From Apteryx mantelli (lineage: Eukaryota; Chordata; Aves; Apterygiformes; Apterygidae): a DNA stretch of 64,000 nt. This document shows positions 23,601 through 34,192 of the stretch, one piece after another. Within the stretch, counting starts at the first letter, position 1. Each line of letters begins with the position of its first letter. The position numbers and the translations under genes were made by a program. The stretch covers positions 76,673,268-76,737,267 of the forward strand of contig NC_089981.1 in NCBI RefSeq assembly GCF_036417845.1. Reading direction: 5' to 3'. The notes under the pieces were generated by a model, which was not told where the DNA came from, did no database searches, and worked only from the letters and a program-made list of their open reading frames with translations.

Positions 23601-26600
23601 CTGCTCCGGGAAAGCGCTCTGCCGTGGGTGCGCTGCTAACCGTGTCCAATACAATGTCTGTTTCAGGTGGTCTAAGCACAGCAGTGGGTTATCCGCTGGA
23701 CACAGTGAAGGTACCTGTTGGAACTTTATTTCTTGACTACAGACTGAAAGGCAAACAGACCCTGTTGCCTTTTTTCCCCTTTTAGAAAACTAGTCCTGTA
23801 ACTGAATGCTTTAATCTTTGTTACATACACATATTTCACTATCTTCATTTGGTTGTGTGGTTTTTGCTCTTTTTAAAAAACCTTGTAAATTGTTTCGGGA
23901 TGCTATTTTATGATTAAAACTAACTGGTTTGCTGTTAAAGCAATATTTTATTGGATTTTTTTTTTAATCTGATGTCCACATTTCAAAGTTGCCCCTATAT
24001 TCCTAGGTGAGGATTCAGACCGAAAGGCGTTACAAAGGAATTTGGCACTGCATTCAAGAAACATACAGAACAGAAAAGGCAGGTACCTCACGTCAGAATT
24101 GCTCATACAAGCTTAGGATGGCTTCTTATTTCTGCTTGAAGTAGCAGTAGGAGAGACCTCCTACATAAGCTGGAGAAGCAAAGCTGCATTACTCAGTTTG
24201 GGGAGGACAGACCACAATTACATACAACCATTTTCTGGGAGAAGGGTTAGCATGAAACTCAGCTTTGCCAATAATAAAAAAAATAGAAATAAGTTTTGAC
24301 TCAGCAATATAAGGGCAGTGTTTTACAGCGGATACTTTTCCTTGCTATTCTCTCTTAAAACTGTTCTTTTTCTCTGTTTCCAACCAGGTTTGGGGATTTT
24401 ACAAAGGCGTATCTGCGTCAGTCTTCACAGTATCACTGATTTCCTCTGTTTCATTTGGCACATACAGAAACTTCCTTCGCAGCATCTGCAAAATGCGATA
24501 TGGTACTGCAGATGCAAAGCCCTCCAAGCTGGATATTTCTCTTGCTGGAAGTGCTACTGGTGCAGTCCGGGTAGGTAAACAGCCAAAAAGGAAATCACAG
24601 AGAGGGATCTTGTTCCCACATATATGCGGCTGGAGAAGCAGACACTGGTTTCTGTTCAGCGCTGGGAGGGAGGCAGCAGGGAGCCTGCGTCAGAAACGGT
24701 GCTGGGCTTGTTTTCGCGGGGGGTCATGCTCTGCCCCGCTGCCCCCCGGCTGCTTAGGGCTGCAGAGCAGTTGAGTCCTGCTGGGCACCTCATGCTGGAT
24801 TGACTTTAGAGAGTACCAATATAGTTAAGAACATGCTATTAAGAATTACATGGACCGTGGCAGAAAACATACAAAGAAGAAGAAGAAAAACAACCTGGGT
24901 AGCAAATTTTCCAAGGGCTCTAAGCGCGTGCCTGCAGAGGGAAGGCTTACGTAGCAAGTGCGTAGCTCCGCTTGTGCAGTACGGGCCGCTGTTGGGGCAA
25001 TGACGGAGATCAGACACGACAGGCCGGCAGCAGGTCGGCGCGGCTCAACGGTGGCCTCTGTGCATCGAGCTGCTGGAGCGGAGGTGCCCGGCACAAAGAC
25101 GCCTTTCCCAGCCAGCAGCTTTGAAGTGGGGTCAGAGCCCACCAGGGCAGGGAGAGCAGGAGCAGCCTGTTACCTGGGGGAATTAATTCCCTCCTGCGAC
25201 GGAGGGTGACGTTGCCGACAGAGCGCGTGCTGTGCGGGGCTGTGTGAGCAGCGTCACGGCTGCTGAGCTCGGGTTAAACACTCACACTCGCGTCCTGCTG
25301 TTGCTGGGTGGTGACTTAGTGCAGACCAATGCAAGGAAGCTGGAACTTGATGGCTTTAGATAATAAATATTATTGCCTGAAAAGGTGGGAGACGAGTGAT
25401 TTGATCGTCAGGCAGGAGGAGGATCACAGCTCTGTTTAAATGGGAAGGCTTAAAATAATGATGTCTTTTAACTTTACAGGTTATGTTGATGACACCTAGT
25501 GAGGTAGCTAAAGTTCGAATGCAAACTCAGAAGCAACCACATCCTTCTGTGGCATCTCCCCAACATTTTTCCAAGCCCAAGTACCAAGGATCTCTGCACT
25601 GTCTGAAGGTGATTGCAAAGGAGGAAGGTTTTGGGGGTCTCTACAAAGGCTGCTCTGCATTACTCTGCAGGGATTGCTCCTCTTCTGCAATATATTTCCT
25701 AACCTATTCTGTTCTGTGTGACTGGCTTACACCAGTGGGGAAAAATAAACCGGGTAGGTACAAGAAAGAGTCTTGCATTATCTGCAAAAATGGCTTATTT
25801 TGTATCATGGTCAGAGGAAAAACATATTCTCAGCAAACATTACCCAGCACCTATAAGGCCTCGCTCAAAACTGTGCCTTGTGAGGGGCATGTTTTATTAT
25901 TTCACTGTCTTAATTTCCGGGCACGACCAGGCTATTTGTGCCCTTCAGCCAGGGGCACAGGCGGGCTGGGTGCGAGGGATTTGCTGGCTGACTGCTCCAG
26001 CTGTGCTGAGCAGAACCGGCCCACGGGGCTGAGAGGGTGACAAGCAGGGTAAGCTGCTTAGCACACGGCTGCGGCATGTGTGGGGGCTGAGACGCCCCGA
26101 GGGAGCTGCGGGGCCAAGGACCCCTCCCAGCACCCGCCTTGCTGAAATAACGCAGGCTGGGAAAGCACGGGCACGGCTCGCCGGCAGGGTGGGAGGCTTT
26201 TCTTCGGGGCCTCGCAGCAATGACACTGGGCTGGGGAGAGCACCCCTGGGATATTTTCGATGATGTGCTGTGCGGGGAAACAGCAGGAGCCAGGGGCTGG
26301 GATGATCCAAGTTAGGGCACATTTAGGATTTGTTCTTGTGCATTACTGTAGTGCTGAGAGCAGCGTGGGGCCTGACCCAGCTGCGCCTGCTGTGAACACA
26401 CACTGGGGAGATGGTCCCACTCTCTAGTGCAGGGCACACCTTGGGTTTTTGATCTGGCCAACAGAAGGTTTGATTATATGAAATAGGAGCTCCCCCAATT
26501 GTGCCTCCCCCAAAAGTTCATTTGGGGATCTCGTCCCTCAGCAGCTACTCCTCTTGCTGCAGGAGGGGTGTTTACAGCACACTCCAGTACCTAGTATGCG

Positions 26601-28039
26601 AGTATGAAATCCTCTTTGTGCAGAAATGGGGTATGCAACTGGAAATGAAACATGGACAAACCGCCATGAGCTATCATGGAGCACTCGTGCAGGGTCAGGC
26701 TGGAGCTTAAAAATAGAGTCCAGGTGCAGAACTGAAAGAGACTTAGGTTTTCCGGTTGGTGACTTGGCCCTGAAAAACAACCATCTACTTCCACCTTTAA
26801 GAAAATACCAGAGAGGCAAAACAAATTTTTCCCTTCAGCAAAAAGCATCTTCCTGAGAATTATAAAAATAAGCAGGCCTGGTTGAGGAGGGTCTGAGCAC
26901 TCTCTGGCTGCAGCAGTTCAGCGCCTCGGAGTGACAGGCTCTACATCACACTCCGTTTGTGTGGGGTTAAAACGGATGCTGTCTCTGCACGAGCCAGCGT
27001 GATGCATGCAAAACAAGCATGCTGTGAAATCAAGAGGCCACATGTTTTGTATGAGATCACTGGAAATACACAACTGCAATAGCAAGACAAATTAACTACT
27101 GAAAAACATGAAGGTTAAAAAGTTAGCATTTGCTAAGCAGCTTACGGAAAGAGAAGGCGCTCCTTCTCTTCCTCCTCTTTCCAAGGAGCAAAGTTTGCTA
27201 TTTGAACTGGGAGAACTCCCCTGTTCTGCAACTGCACGACTGGCTAAGTGTTTTCCAGCTTTTCCTCACTTTATTCTGCAAGAGCAGGTCAAGCAGTGGT
27301 CACTGCTCAAGGCGCTGTATAGCCTGTGATGATCTGTGAAGCGTGTGTTTAGATTGCTGTATGGTGGAAGGGGAGGTAGAGACAAGGGGCCTGGGAAGGT
27401 GAACTCCCTGAGAGAGACCACACAGGCTGGATGAATCCAAGGAAAGGATCAGAGTTCCAGCAGAATTAGATGGAAAAATCATTTGAAGAAATGTTAGAGA
27501 CCACCTGCAGGAATGCAACGATTTTAATGCAGTCATCCTAGCTATGCACTGCTGGCAGGTCCCAACCATGCCAGACTGAGCAAAATTTCAATTTAGTGGT
27601 CTTCTGTTCTCTTTCCTGTTCCTAAAATTATTTGCAGAGTTAGATTTGAAAAGACTTAAATAAGCAGCTCCAGAAAATAAATCTGAGATTCTCGTAGCTC
27701 TAGCAGTTCAAGTCTTAAGTTAATTGCCCCCCTCCTTCATCTTCTCTTGCAGGTTTCCTAGTTGTGCTGCTTTCTGGTGGTTTTGCTGGAGTCCTGGCCT
27801 GGGGATTAGCTACTCCCATGGATGTCATCAAATCACGGATGCAAACAGACGAATCGGGACAGCACAAGTACAAAGGCCTAGTCCACTGTGCTAGAGAAAG
27901 TGTGAGAAAGGAGGGCGTAAAAGTGCTTTTCAAAGGACTTGGTTTAAACTGCATTCGTGCATTTCCTGTGAACATGGTTGTATTTGTAACATATGAAGCT
28001 GTACTGAGGTTTACAGATCATCTTACAAATGAAAAATAG
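17582..28039 (+). CDS. SLC25A47: SLC25A47 mitochondrial carrier (complete, six coding exons)
   Basis: Join of 17582-17609, 23667-23710, 24007-24078, 24388-24570, 25480-25753 and 27753-28039 gives 888 bp, 295 residues plus stop, close to the 308 of human SLC25A47 (HDMCP, liver-enriched mitochondrial carrier). It is an inner-membrane solute carrier of the SLC25 family; its substrate is still debated. The three carrier signatures are seen: PLDTVK (residues 19-24), PSEVAK (115-120) and PMDVIK (222-227), each starting one of three ~100-residue repeats. The start MDFIAGAIGG matches the family. All exon phases fit. Intron 3 needs a GC donor to stay in frame. The gene is convergent with WARS1, as in human. 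The bird protein is shorter mainly in the loop after the second signature (around residues 125-140). Confidence 0.93.
19952..20023 (+). repeat. CR1 LINE 3' end fragment
   Basis: The sequence gagcaggaggttgggctaga followed by gacctcc, taggtccctcccaacc and tatgagtctgta matches the 3' end of sense CR1 elements. Diverged and short, within SLC25A47 intron 1. Confidence 0.75.
22540..22900. promoter_or_regulatory. Intragenic CpG-dense block in SLC25A47 intron 1
   Basis: CpG dinucleotides are locally frequent (roughly 25-30 between 22601 and 22860 by eye), unlike the flanking intron. This may be an orphan CpG island, enhancer or alternative promoter. No exon is recognised. Confidence 0.4.
23667..23710 (+). 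CDS. SLC25A47: SLC25A47 coding exon 2
   Basis: A 44-bp exon between TTTCAG and AAG|GTACCT. It encodes GLSTAVGYPLDTVK after the split glycine and carries carrier signature 1. Confidence 0.92.
24007..24078 (+). CDS. SLC25A47: SLC25A47 coding exon 3 (ends at a GC donor)
   Basis: 72 bp (24 codons), VRIQTERRYKGIWHC through RTEK. The acceptor is CCTAG. The reading frame requires the exon to end at AAG with the intron starting GCAGGT; using the GT four bases downstream would shift the frame. Confidence 0.85.
24388..24570 (+). CDS. SLC25A47: SLC25A47 coding exon 4
   Basis: 183 bp between AACCAG and CGG|GTAGGT. It encodes VWGFYKGVSASVFTVSL onward to GAVR. The WGFYKG and VSFGTYR segments are characteristic of SLC25A47 and fix the frame across intron 3. 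Confidence 0.92.
24571..25479 (+). other. SLC25A47: SLC25A47 intron 4
   Basis: GT-AG intron of 909 bp with CpG-rich patches (about 24950-25260). No other feature recognised. Confidence 0.7.
25480..25753 (+). CDS. SLC25A47: SLC25A47 coding exon 5
   Basis: 274 bp between TTACAG and CCGG|GTAGGT. It contains signature 2 (TPSEVAKVRMQTQ), the variable matrix loop, KYQGSLHCL, GLYKG and VLCDWL. Confidence 0.92.
25754..27752 (+). other. SLC25A47: SLC25A47 intron 5
   Basis: GT-AG intron of 2.0 kb, GC-rich around 25950-26260. No coding exon or transposon is recognised. Confidence 0.7.
27753..28039 (+). CDS. SLC25A47: SLC25A47 coding exon 6 (terminal)
   Basis: 287 bp from a TTGCAG acceptor to the TAG at 28037-28039. 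It encodes signature 3 (TPMDVIKSRMQ), then KYKGLVHC, VLFKGLGLNCIRAFPVNM and the C-terminus LTNEK. Confidence 0.93.
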
Positions 28040-28510
28040 CTTATGTCACTCTGTTCAGAGGTGTATTTTTTTTTAGTTCCTTTTTTTGTAACACAACATA
28101 CACAAACAACTGCTGAACTCTGCTGTCATTGATGGACAGTGTAAGAGGTATGGATGTTTCAGCATAAAGCTGGATGACTGAGCTCTTAATTCATTAGGAA
28201 GTCTTGTACTTATGGTCAACCTCCCTTTTATTCTGTTAATGTACTTAGACTGCAGCTACTACTCATGCCATTGAAACATTTGCAAATATTTATGTTCTAA
28301 AAAGCTGGTAGTCTGACTAGAAATTTTTGACAAAAGATGAATTTTGTTTTCTACCAGTACAAAAACTGATCTTCACTACCAAGGCAAGAGTTGAGGGCAG
28401 TTTGCGTGTGTTAGATTTAACACTATACAGTGTGTGCTCTTTATATGTAATACATGTATTGCATTCACTTAATAACTTACATATTTGTGCTTCAAGCCAC
28501 AACTGTCAGA

Positions 28511-28838
28511 CCTTTCACGCCTATCTGTAATTTTGCCCAAGTGCTCCACAATTACATCCCTTCGGTAGCAGCTGAAATATGAATCGCCTTGCTTTTTCCT
28601 GTCCTCTTTAAATGAGTGGCAGACATAGTCTGTTTACATAATCTCTCTAATGGCCTCATTGAAAATGAAAACAGGCTTCATTTCAAGTAAATCATGTGAT
28701 TTTTCTCCCTGTGCAATCATTAGCTGTAAAGCTTCAGTCCCCTTCTGGTGGTAGAATGTACCATGTTCCTGCATCTTGATAAAGCTTTTTGTACAGGCTG
28801 TTCTCGTACTGTAAGGAGGGCAGGAAGAGGAGCAAAAC
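28511..28838 (-). pseudogene. Decayed genomic duplicate of WARS1 coding exon 7 and flanking introns
   Basis: This segment aligns colinearly with 41521-41848 at a nearly constant offset of 13008-13010 bp and with few indels. Shared blocks include ctgtttacataat, gaaaacaggc and ctgtaaag. The part corresponding to exon 7 (about 28709-28809) keeps an acceptor-like TTACAG, but the donor GT has become AG. A 1-base deletion and an in-frame TGA break the frame. Because intron sequence is included, it is a DNA-level duplication rather than a processed retrocopy. Identity is about two thirds by eye. It is in the same orientation as WARS1 and lies beyond that gene's last exon. Confidence 0.75.
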
Positions 28839-29491
28839 CCTTTGTTTCTCAAAAGAAAGACTGCCATAAGCTCTGTGCACTAGGGCTTAGGTAAATTAAA
28901 GGAGAAGTGCAGAATTGTATGATATAATTAAGATCAATTACTTTTAAAAAGTGTATACTCTTTTCACTTTAAAATACACTCTGTTAGGACTGGCCAAATG
29001 TTTCTTTTTTTGTCAAAGTTATGTTCTGAAGGAATCTCTAACTTTCCTAAAAAATATTCTTTTTTCATAAAGGTATTACATTTCATAAACACGTCTACTG
29101 GGTGGGGGGGGAAATACTACTGCTTCAAAAGGAAGCTCTCTAAACTCAGAAACACTCTGACTGAAATCTTGCCTCAGGAGCAGTTTAGGTGTTTTGTGTC
29201 TCTATTCTCCTGTCTTGATGAAGATGTTTGGAGTGGACCGGATCTTGCCCCCAAACTGGGCTGAAAATGCGCTTTTTTGAAGCAAAAGGGGAAGACTATT
29301 TTTCAACGGAGTTCTCTTATTCAGGGCTGATGAACTTCTGGTCTGCATCCACTTTTGCTGGTCGATAGCATGGCCTTTGCTACACTAACAGCAATTTTGC
29401 AACAGGCGGGACTCAGCACTATTCTGGAAATGGAAGAAACGATCCTGTACTAGAAGGACAAGCTTAAAAATTTTAAGTGCTACTAGCGAAG

Positions 29492-29497
29492 AATAAA
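29492..29497 (+). terminator. Candidate poly(A) signal for SLC25A47
   Basis: AATAAA 1.45 kb downstream of the SLC25A47 stop. An earlier weaker variant ATTAAA lies at 28895-28900. No clear GU-rich element is seen downstream, so the assignment is tentative. Confidence 0.25.
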
Positions 29498-32400
29498 GGG
29501 GACCTCTTCCACTCCAGAAAGACTAGTAAAAAGCTCCAGAACTGTCCTCCTGAAATCTAAGCCTTCAACTTGCTTTTTAAATTTGTTCTCAGCCATGCTA
29601 TCAAATGACTACCATGAATTTTTCTCTCAAGAGTCTATCAGCTGCTGCAGCCAATCCAAGAGCAGGTTTAAAAGACCACAGACAGGTTCAGAGTATGTCA
29701 CCTTAAAAGCGCGTGAAATGAAAGACCCAGCATGGAATCTAATTCTATCCCAAAGTACTTACGGACTCAGCAACCTAGTTCCCTTGGTTACATTTTGGGG
29801 CATGAGCAGCAAAATGCCTTTAGTCTGAAAGTCCTTACAACAAAAGATTTAATTAAGCCAGTAAGATTCGAAGTTCCTCCTGAGATGGCTCTTAAGAGAT
29901 TACTTACCCTCACCTCTTTCTACAAGGGATGTATTGGTAGGACTGAGTGCTCTCCCAGTAGGGTGGTGATTTATCCCAGCTCTGCCTGGACATTTCCTGG
30001 AATCAAACTCCTTTATACTATATTATTCTCAGCCTAACTCAATTCTCAGGCATTAAGTCTGAACAGAGAGACAGGAAAAAATACCTATAAATAAGACAAA
30101 ACAATCATTTATTGCTAGGCAGTGTTGATACCATCCATGGTCAGCCTGAGGTTTGAAAACAAAGTCTAATCAGAAGTAGCTCAACTTTCCCAACAGGCTC
30201 AAACATTCAAACAACTAAAAATGACTCCTCCTGTAGGTGTAAGCCAAATACAGGTGGTTTCAAGAACAGGAGTTATAGGTGAATTATAAAACTGAGTGGG
30301 AAAAACTGTGGAACCCAGTCAGAGGGGCTGAGATCTGTAAGCCCCTGGGTATTCAGCATCATATAAAAGCAGACTCCCACTTGGCCTGAACAAGTGCTAT
30401 ATGAGAGGTAAGTCATTCCTTCAGGAAGCTAACTACTTTGCAATACATTCAGTCTGCGAGTGTTTACTGTGAAAATATAAATATGTAGTGTATTGGTGAC
30501 AGCCCGTCTTAAAGCAAGCACTCAAGGCTAATTCACGCTGAGCTAAATTACCCACACGTAAAGGAATCGACTGTAAAAGTACTGTAAAACCAGGCACATA
30601 AATAAGAAACAATTTTTGTTTAACAACATATTACACAAGATAGCCTTAACTCCATGTACACTAAGCTGGGTATTTGGCTTGTGGATTTCAGAACCTGGCT
30701 GCTTATTTTCTCATTTCTTTGCATTACCTTGACCTTCAGCTACTCTGTTTGCTACTCTGATAATCACAGAACTACTTCTTCTGATAAATTACCTAGCTGA
30801 AGGCCAGCCAACAGAAGGAAGACACCACATTTGCTGGGCTGTTACTGGGTTTACTTTGCTAGGGACCACAGCTTTCTGTATAGACAATTTCTTTCAGTAA
30901 CAAACTTCCTGACTTGAAAACAGAAAATTTTCTTTAGAAGGAACATTCTGCTTCATGTTTTCATTTTGCTGTTAGTTCCTGTTTTTGTGACAATGTTCAC
31001 AAATATCCAAGTAGGTTTCAGCATGTCTGTTGGCGAGCATGGAAGAGCCATGGGAAGCTATTCAGGATTCGTGCTTCTCAGACAACTGCAATCATAGAGT
31101 ACCAAGTTTCCTTTAAGCACCAGTCTTTATGCTAAACCTATCAAGGTATTATAGTAACAGGTCACACTGATCTCCCCATATTTCTGAACTGGTTGTGGTG
31201 TACACATAAATTCAGCAACCAGCCAGTCTGGATGACTCTTACTAGCTTGCTCTGGGAGCAATCTGAAATGTACCTGGTAGGACTGGATACAGAGGGTTAC
31301 AAGGCACCCTATTTCACTACTTGCAGGGTGATGGGCATCAAAACTAAGAACAACTCCACTGGATGACTAAATCAATACCCAAAAGGGCAGGAAGAGTGAT
31401 TAAAAATACAGTAACTGTAAATTAAGCCTTAAAAAAATAAAAAATAAATAAAAGCAAATGAAGAAGTTGGATACAGACTTTGCTCTACATTTTTATTACA
31501 GCAAGATGAACAAAATATCAACAAATTGAGGAAAACTTAATGAACATTACCTGATAACATTCTCAGACATTTCACCCATGCTTTTCAAGACTGCCCTGTC
31601 ATGATCTTTAAATACCTCTGGGACATGAATAATAATTACAACAGATTTAGGAATTTTCCAAGCTTCCTTTAAGAAACTGTATCATTTCTGTTGGATTCAG
31701 AAGTGAAACACTTTGTAAGCATTTATCTGAGTACTCGAGTAAAGTGCTTTCTCAGTAAGCAAACGATAAATTAATTTTGTTACCACATGCCCTTCTAGAA
31801 CTTTCCATTCAGATTTTAATTGCTGTGTTGTAAAATTAATCCATAAGTTTAGTTAGAATAGAACACACTGAGTTTGTCCCACACCAAATTTTTCCCCCGA
31901 ATAACTGAATTAATTCTTACCTAAGGAAATAAATCTTATAGGACTGATGGAAAGTTTTCACAAAGAAATTTGCACTATGAGTTTGTAAAAGCCCTTTAAG
32001 ATCAACTTAAGAGCTATCTACTATGTATAGCCCCAAGATGGCAAACACTGGATTGTGAGAACAGAAAGGTTACCATTGAAAAGTCTAGCACAACAAAGAA
32101 TTAGTTTCTTTACCACTGTGTTTAAGACACTGTTTTGCTTTTCTAGGAAATGCTCTATGACTTTAAAAAGATATAAATATAGCTACTGATTGTTAAGCAC
32201 TTGTTAGCACTAAGATACTATGACCATGGGTTATAAAGAGGTAGGCTATTGGTAAACATTTACTTTAATGCATCAGAGTCAGTGGCATTAGATTAGTGAT
32301 GCTAGGTCACGTAAACTGAAAGGAAAAAAGCAAAAAGCTAAGCATTCCTATTTTCAGCACAAGTTTGAAACACACAGTAAGACTAAATTTGCTGTGCATT

Positions 32401-33261
32401 TCAGTCTTTCCTCGGTCCCTTGCACAAACATAACTATAACACTAAAACAGTCACTCACATACAGCTTGGCACCCAAATGTTTCCTTCTCAGAAAGGCAAG
32501 GTCATTGCTGGACAGCACATGCATGCACTGTTACAGAACTGTTACAGGTGGGCAGGGAGGAATTTTGCAATGGCTACCAGCTCCAGGCAGGACAAACAGT
32601 GCAACACATTCTTATGTACTTACTAACAGATTGATCCAAGGTCTGCTGAAGTCAATGAGAAGCCTCATCCTTGAAAATTCTCCCTCAGCCCAAGTGTAAT
32701 CAGCTGCCTTCAAAGGCTTAAGGACAAATTAAAAGCTTTATTTATTTATTTTTTAAAGACTACATACCAATATATCTACTATGTTCCACAGTACAGAATC
32801 TGTTAAAGCTTAAATCTTTCACACTTCATTCTAGTGCCTTCATTATATTTTAAATGAGTTGCAAATACCACACATCAATGCCCACCTGTGTTATCAGAGG
32901 TATTTTTATTTGATTTAGATAAGATGGATCTGGGTTAGCCACCGTCTATTCTATATAAATACAAGATAGATCTAAATGGTATGTAGTCAGCACTGTACAT
33001 ATTAAAACAAGCTAGCTAATCATGTGAATTGCTCTTCCATAAATCATACCAAAAACACTGAAGTTCTTTTTAAGAAAGGAAATAAGGAGGTATTACATGA
33101 GGTATTTCAAAGTAGATTTTCTCATTGGGACAGATCTTAAAATAAGTACCACTAGTTTAAATGATCTGATGCAGTAAAACAGAACAGATAGCCCTAGAAA
33201 TATCACTGTGTCCAGCAGTGACTTCATTGTCACAGCATGACTCACTTTTAGTATTTTTCAT

Positions 33262-33490
33262 AACTAGAAACTAAAATTTGCATTTCTATAACATCTTCCA
33301 CCTGAGAACATGAAGGAATTTTACAACCCTGTTTTACCTCCTCCCTTCAGAGGCATCCAGACTAGTTTTATAGCTGCAGAAATGAAAGAAAAGACAGTTT
33401 TCTGTGACTTGCCCTAGGTCAAAGAAGAAGAGGATAACAAAGCCAACTAGATTTTTACTGTCTCTTGTGTTCAACTCACAGGCCTCCATC
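33262..33490 (+). repeat. MIR-like SINE fragment
   Basis: MIR pattern: cagaaatgaaag, then gacttgccctaggtcaaag, then an aactagatttttactg region and a tail with caggcctcc. Strongly diverged, boundaries approximate. It may lie in the WARS1 3' UTR or just beyond it. Confidence 0.5.
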
Positions 33491-33891
33491 CTTTCTGTAC
33501 TCATCTCAGGCTAAGTCACTGTGTAATCTACTTCGTAACGTTCATCATCTTCATGTGTGCAGCACGTTCCCAAGTAGCCCAATAGGATATGTAGTCTAGT
33601 AAACAAAGCTACACAGGACAAAAGAAATTGGAACTGATAGTTATTAGTTTCTGAGATATGACCTCTTACCAACATATCTAAAACAATTTACAAGTTAGAC
33701 TTTAGCATCAAAATGGAAATTTTATTTATATTTTCAACATGAAATACAATAAAATAGGGTCCTGTGCTGACAGACGTGCTTCTCTGCAAGATCAGGCAAT
33801 TCTGTCTCGTATAGAATCAATTCCTCAATTAATGCATTTTGATTTTAAATAGATACGAGTCATATTTTAAAACTTTTTCTGTACTCTGATG

Positions 33892-33897
33892 TTTATT
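33892..33897 (-). terminator. Candidate poly(A) signal for WARS1
   Basis: AATAAA on the minus strand, 137 bp after the stop codon. Another AATAAA is at 33721-33726 and further ones occur downstream, so several polyadenylation sites are possible. Confidence 0.35.
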
Positions 33898-34033
33898 GTA
33901 AATAACTCATTAAAAGCAATATTTATAAAGCACTGATAGCAGGCTGTACATAACTAGGGAGTGATGACATACAACAGAAGACAACAAGTATTTGATTTTG
34001 GTTTATCAAGTGATAAGTTACATACGCATTTCT

Positions 34034-34192
34034 TCAAAATTCAAAAGCTAGCTTCCGTGGAGTCATGAATTGCTTCACCATTTCATCTGTGACCTGTTTG
34101 CGTCTCTCTTGATGAGTTGCTATCAAGGGCTGCAATGTTTCAATAAGCACCTTCTTCAGCTCCCCTGTGAGCAATTCCCCGCTTGTGTATGC
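34034..34192 (-). CDS. WARS1: WARS1 terminal coding exon
   Basis: 159 bp from TTGACAG to the TGA at 34036-34034. It encodes [20 protein letters not shown] and [19 protein letters not shown]. Confidence 0.94.
   Translation of the reverse strand, partial: AYTSGELLTGELKKVLIETLQPLIATHQERRKQVTDEMVKQFMTPRKLAFEF

Larger units (their letters stand above)
17610..23666 (+). other. SLC25A47: SLC25A47 intron 1
   Basis: About 6.1 kb. It contains a short CR1 3' tail (about 19952-20023) and a CpG-dense block (about 22540-22900). No coding exon is recognised; open frames here are short or driven by GC content. Confidence 0.7.
28040..34033. other. SLC25A47-WARS1 convergent intergenic region, including both 3' UTRs
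   Basis: About 6 kb between the stop codons of two convergent genes. It contains the 3' UTRs, whose ends cannot be fixed by eye, a decayed duplicate of WARS1 exon 7 (28511-28838), a MIR-like copy (about 33262-33490), and candidate poly(A) signals. No further gene is recognised. Confidence 0.6.

Noticed and set aside
24318-24578. 86-aa plus-strand open frame over SLC25A47 exon 4
   Set aside because: It is the frame reached if the GT donor of intron 3 is used; the conserved VWGFYKG protein is in another frame.
28634-28867. 77-aa minus-strand open frame as a small gene
   Set aside because: It falls in the decayed WARS1 exon copy and is in a frame shifted from the original exon; openness over 77 codons is incidental.
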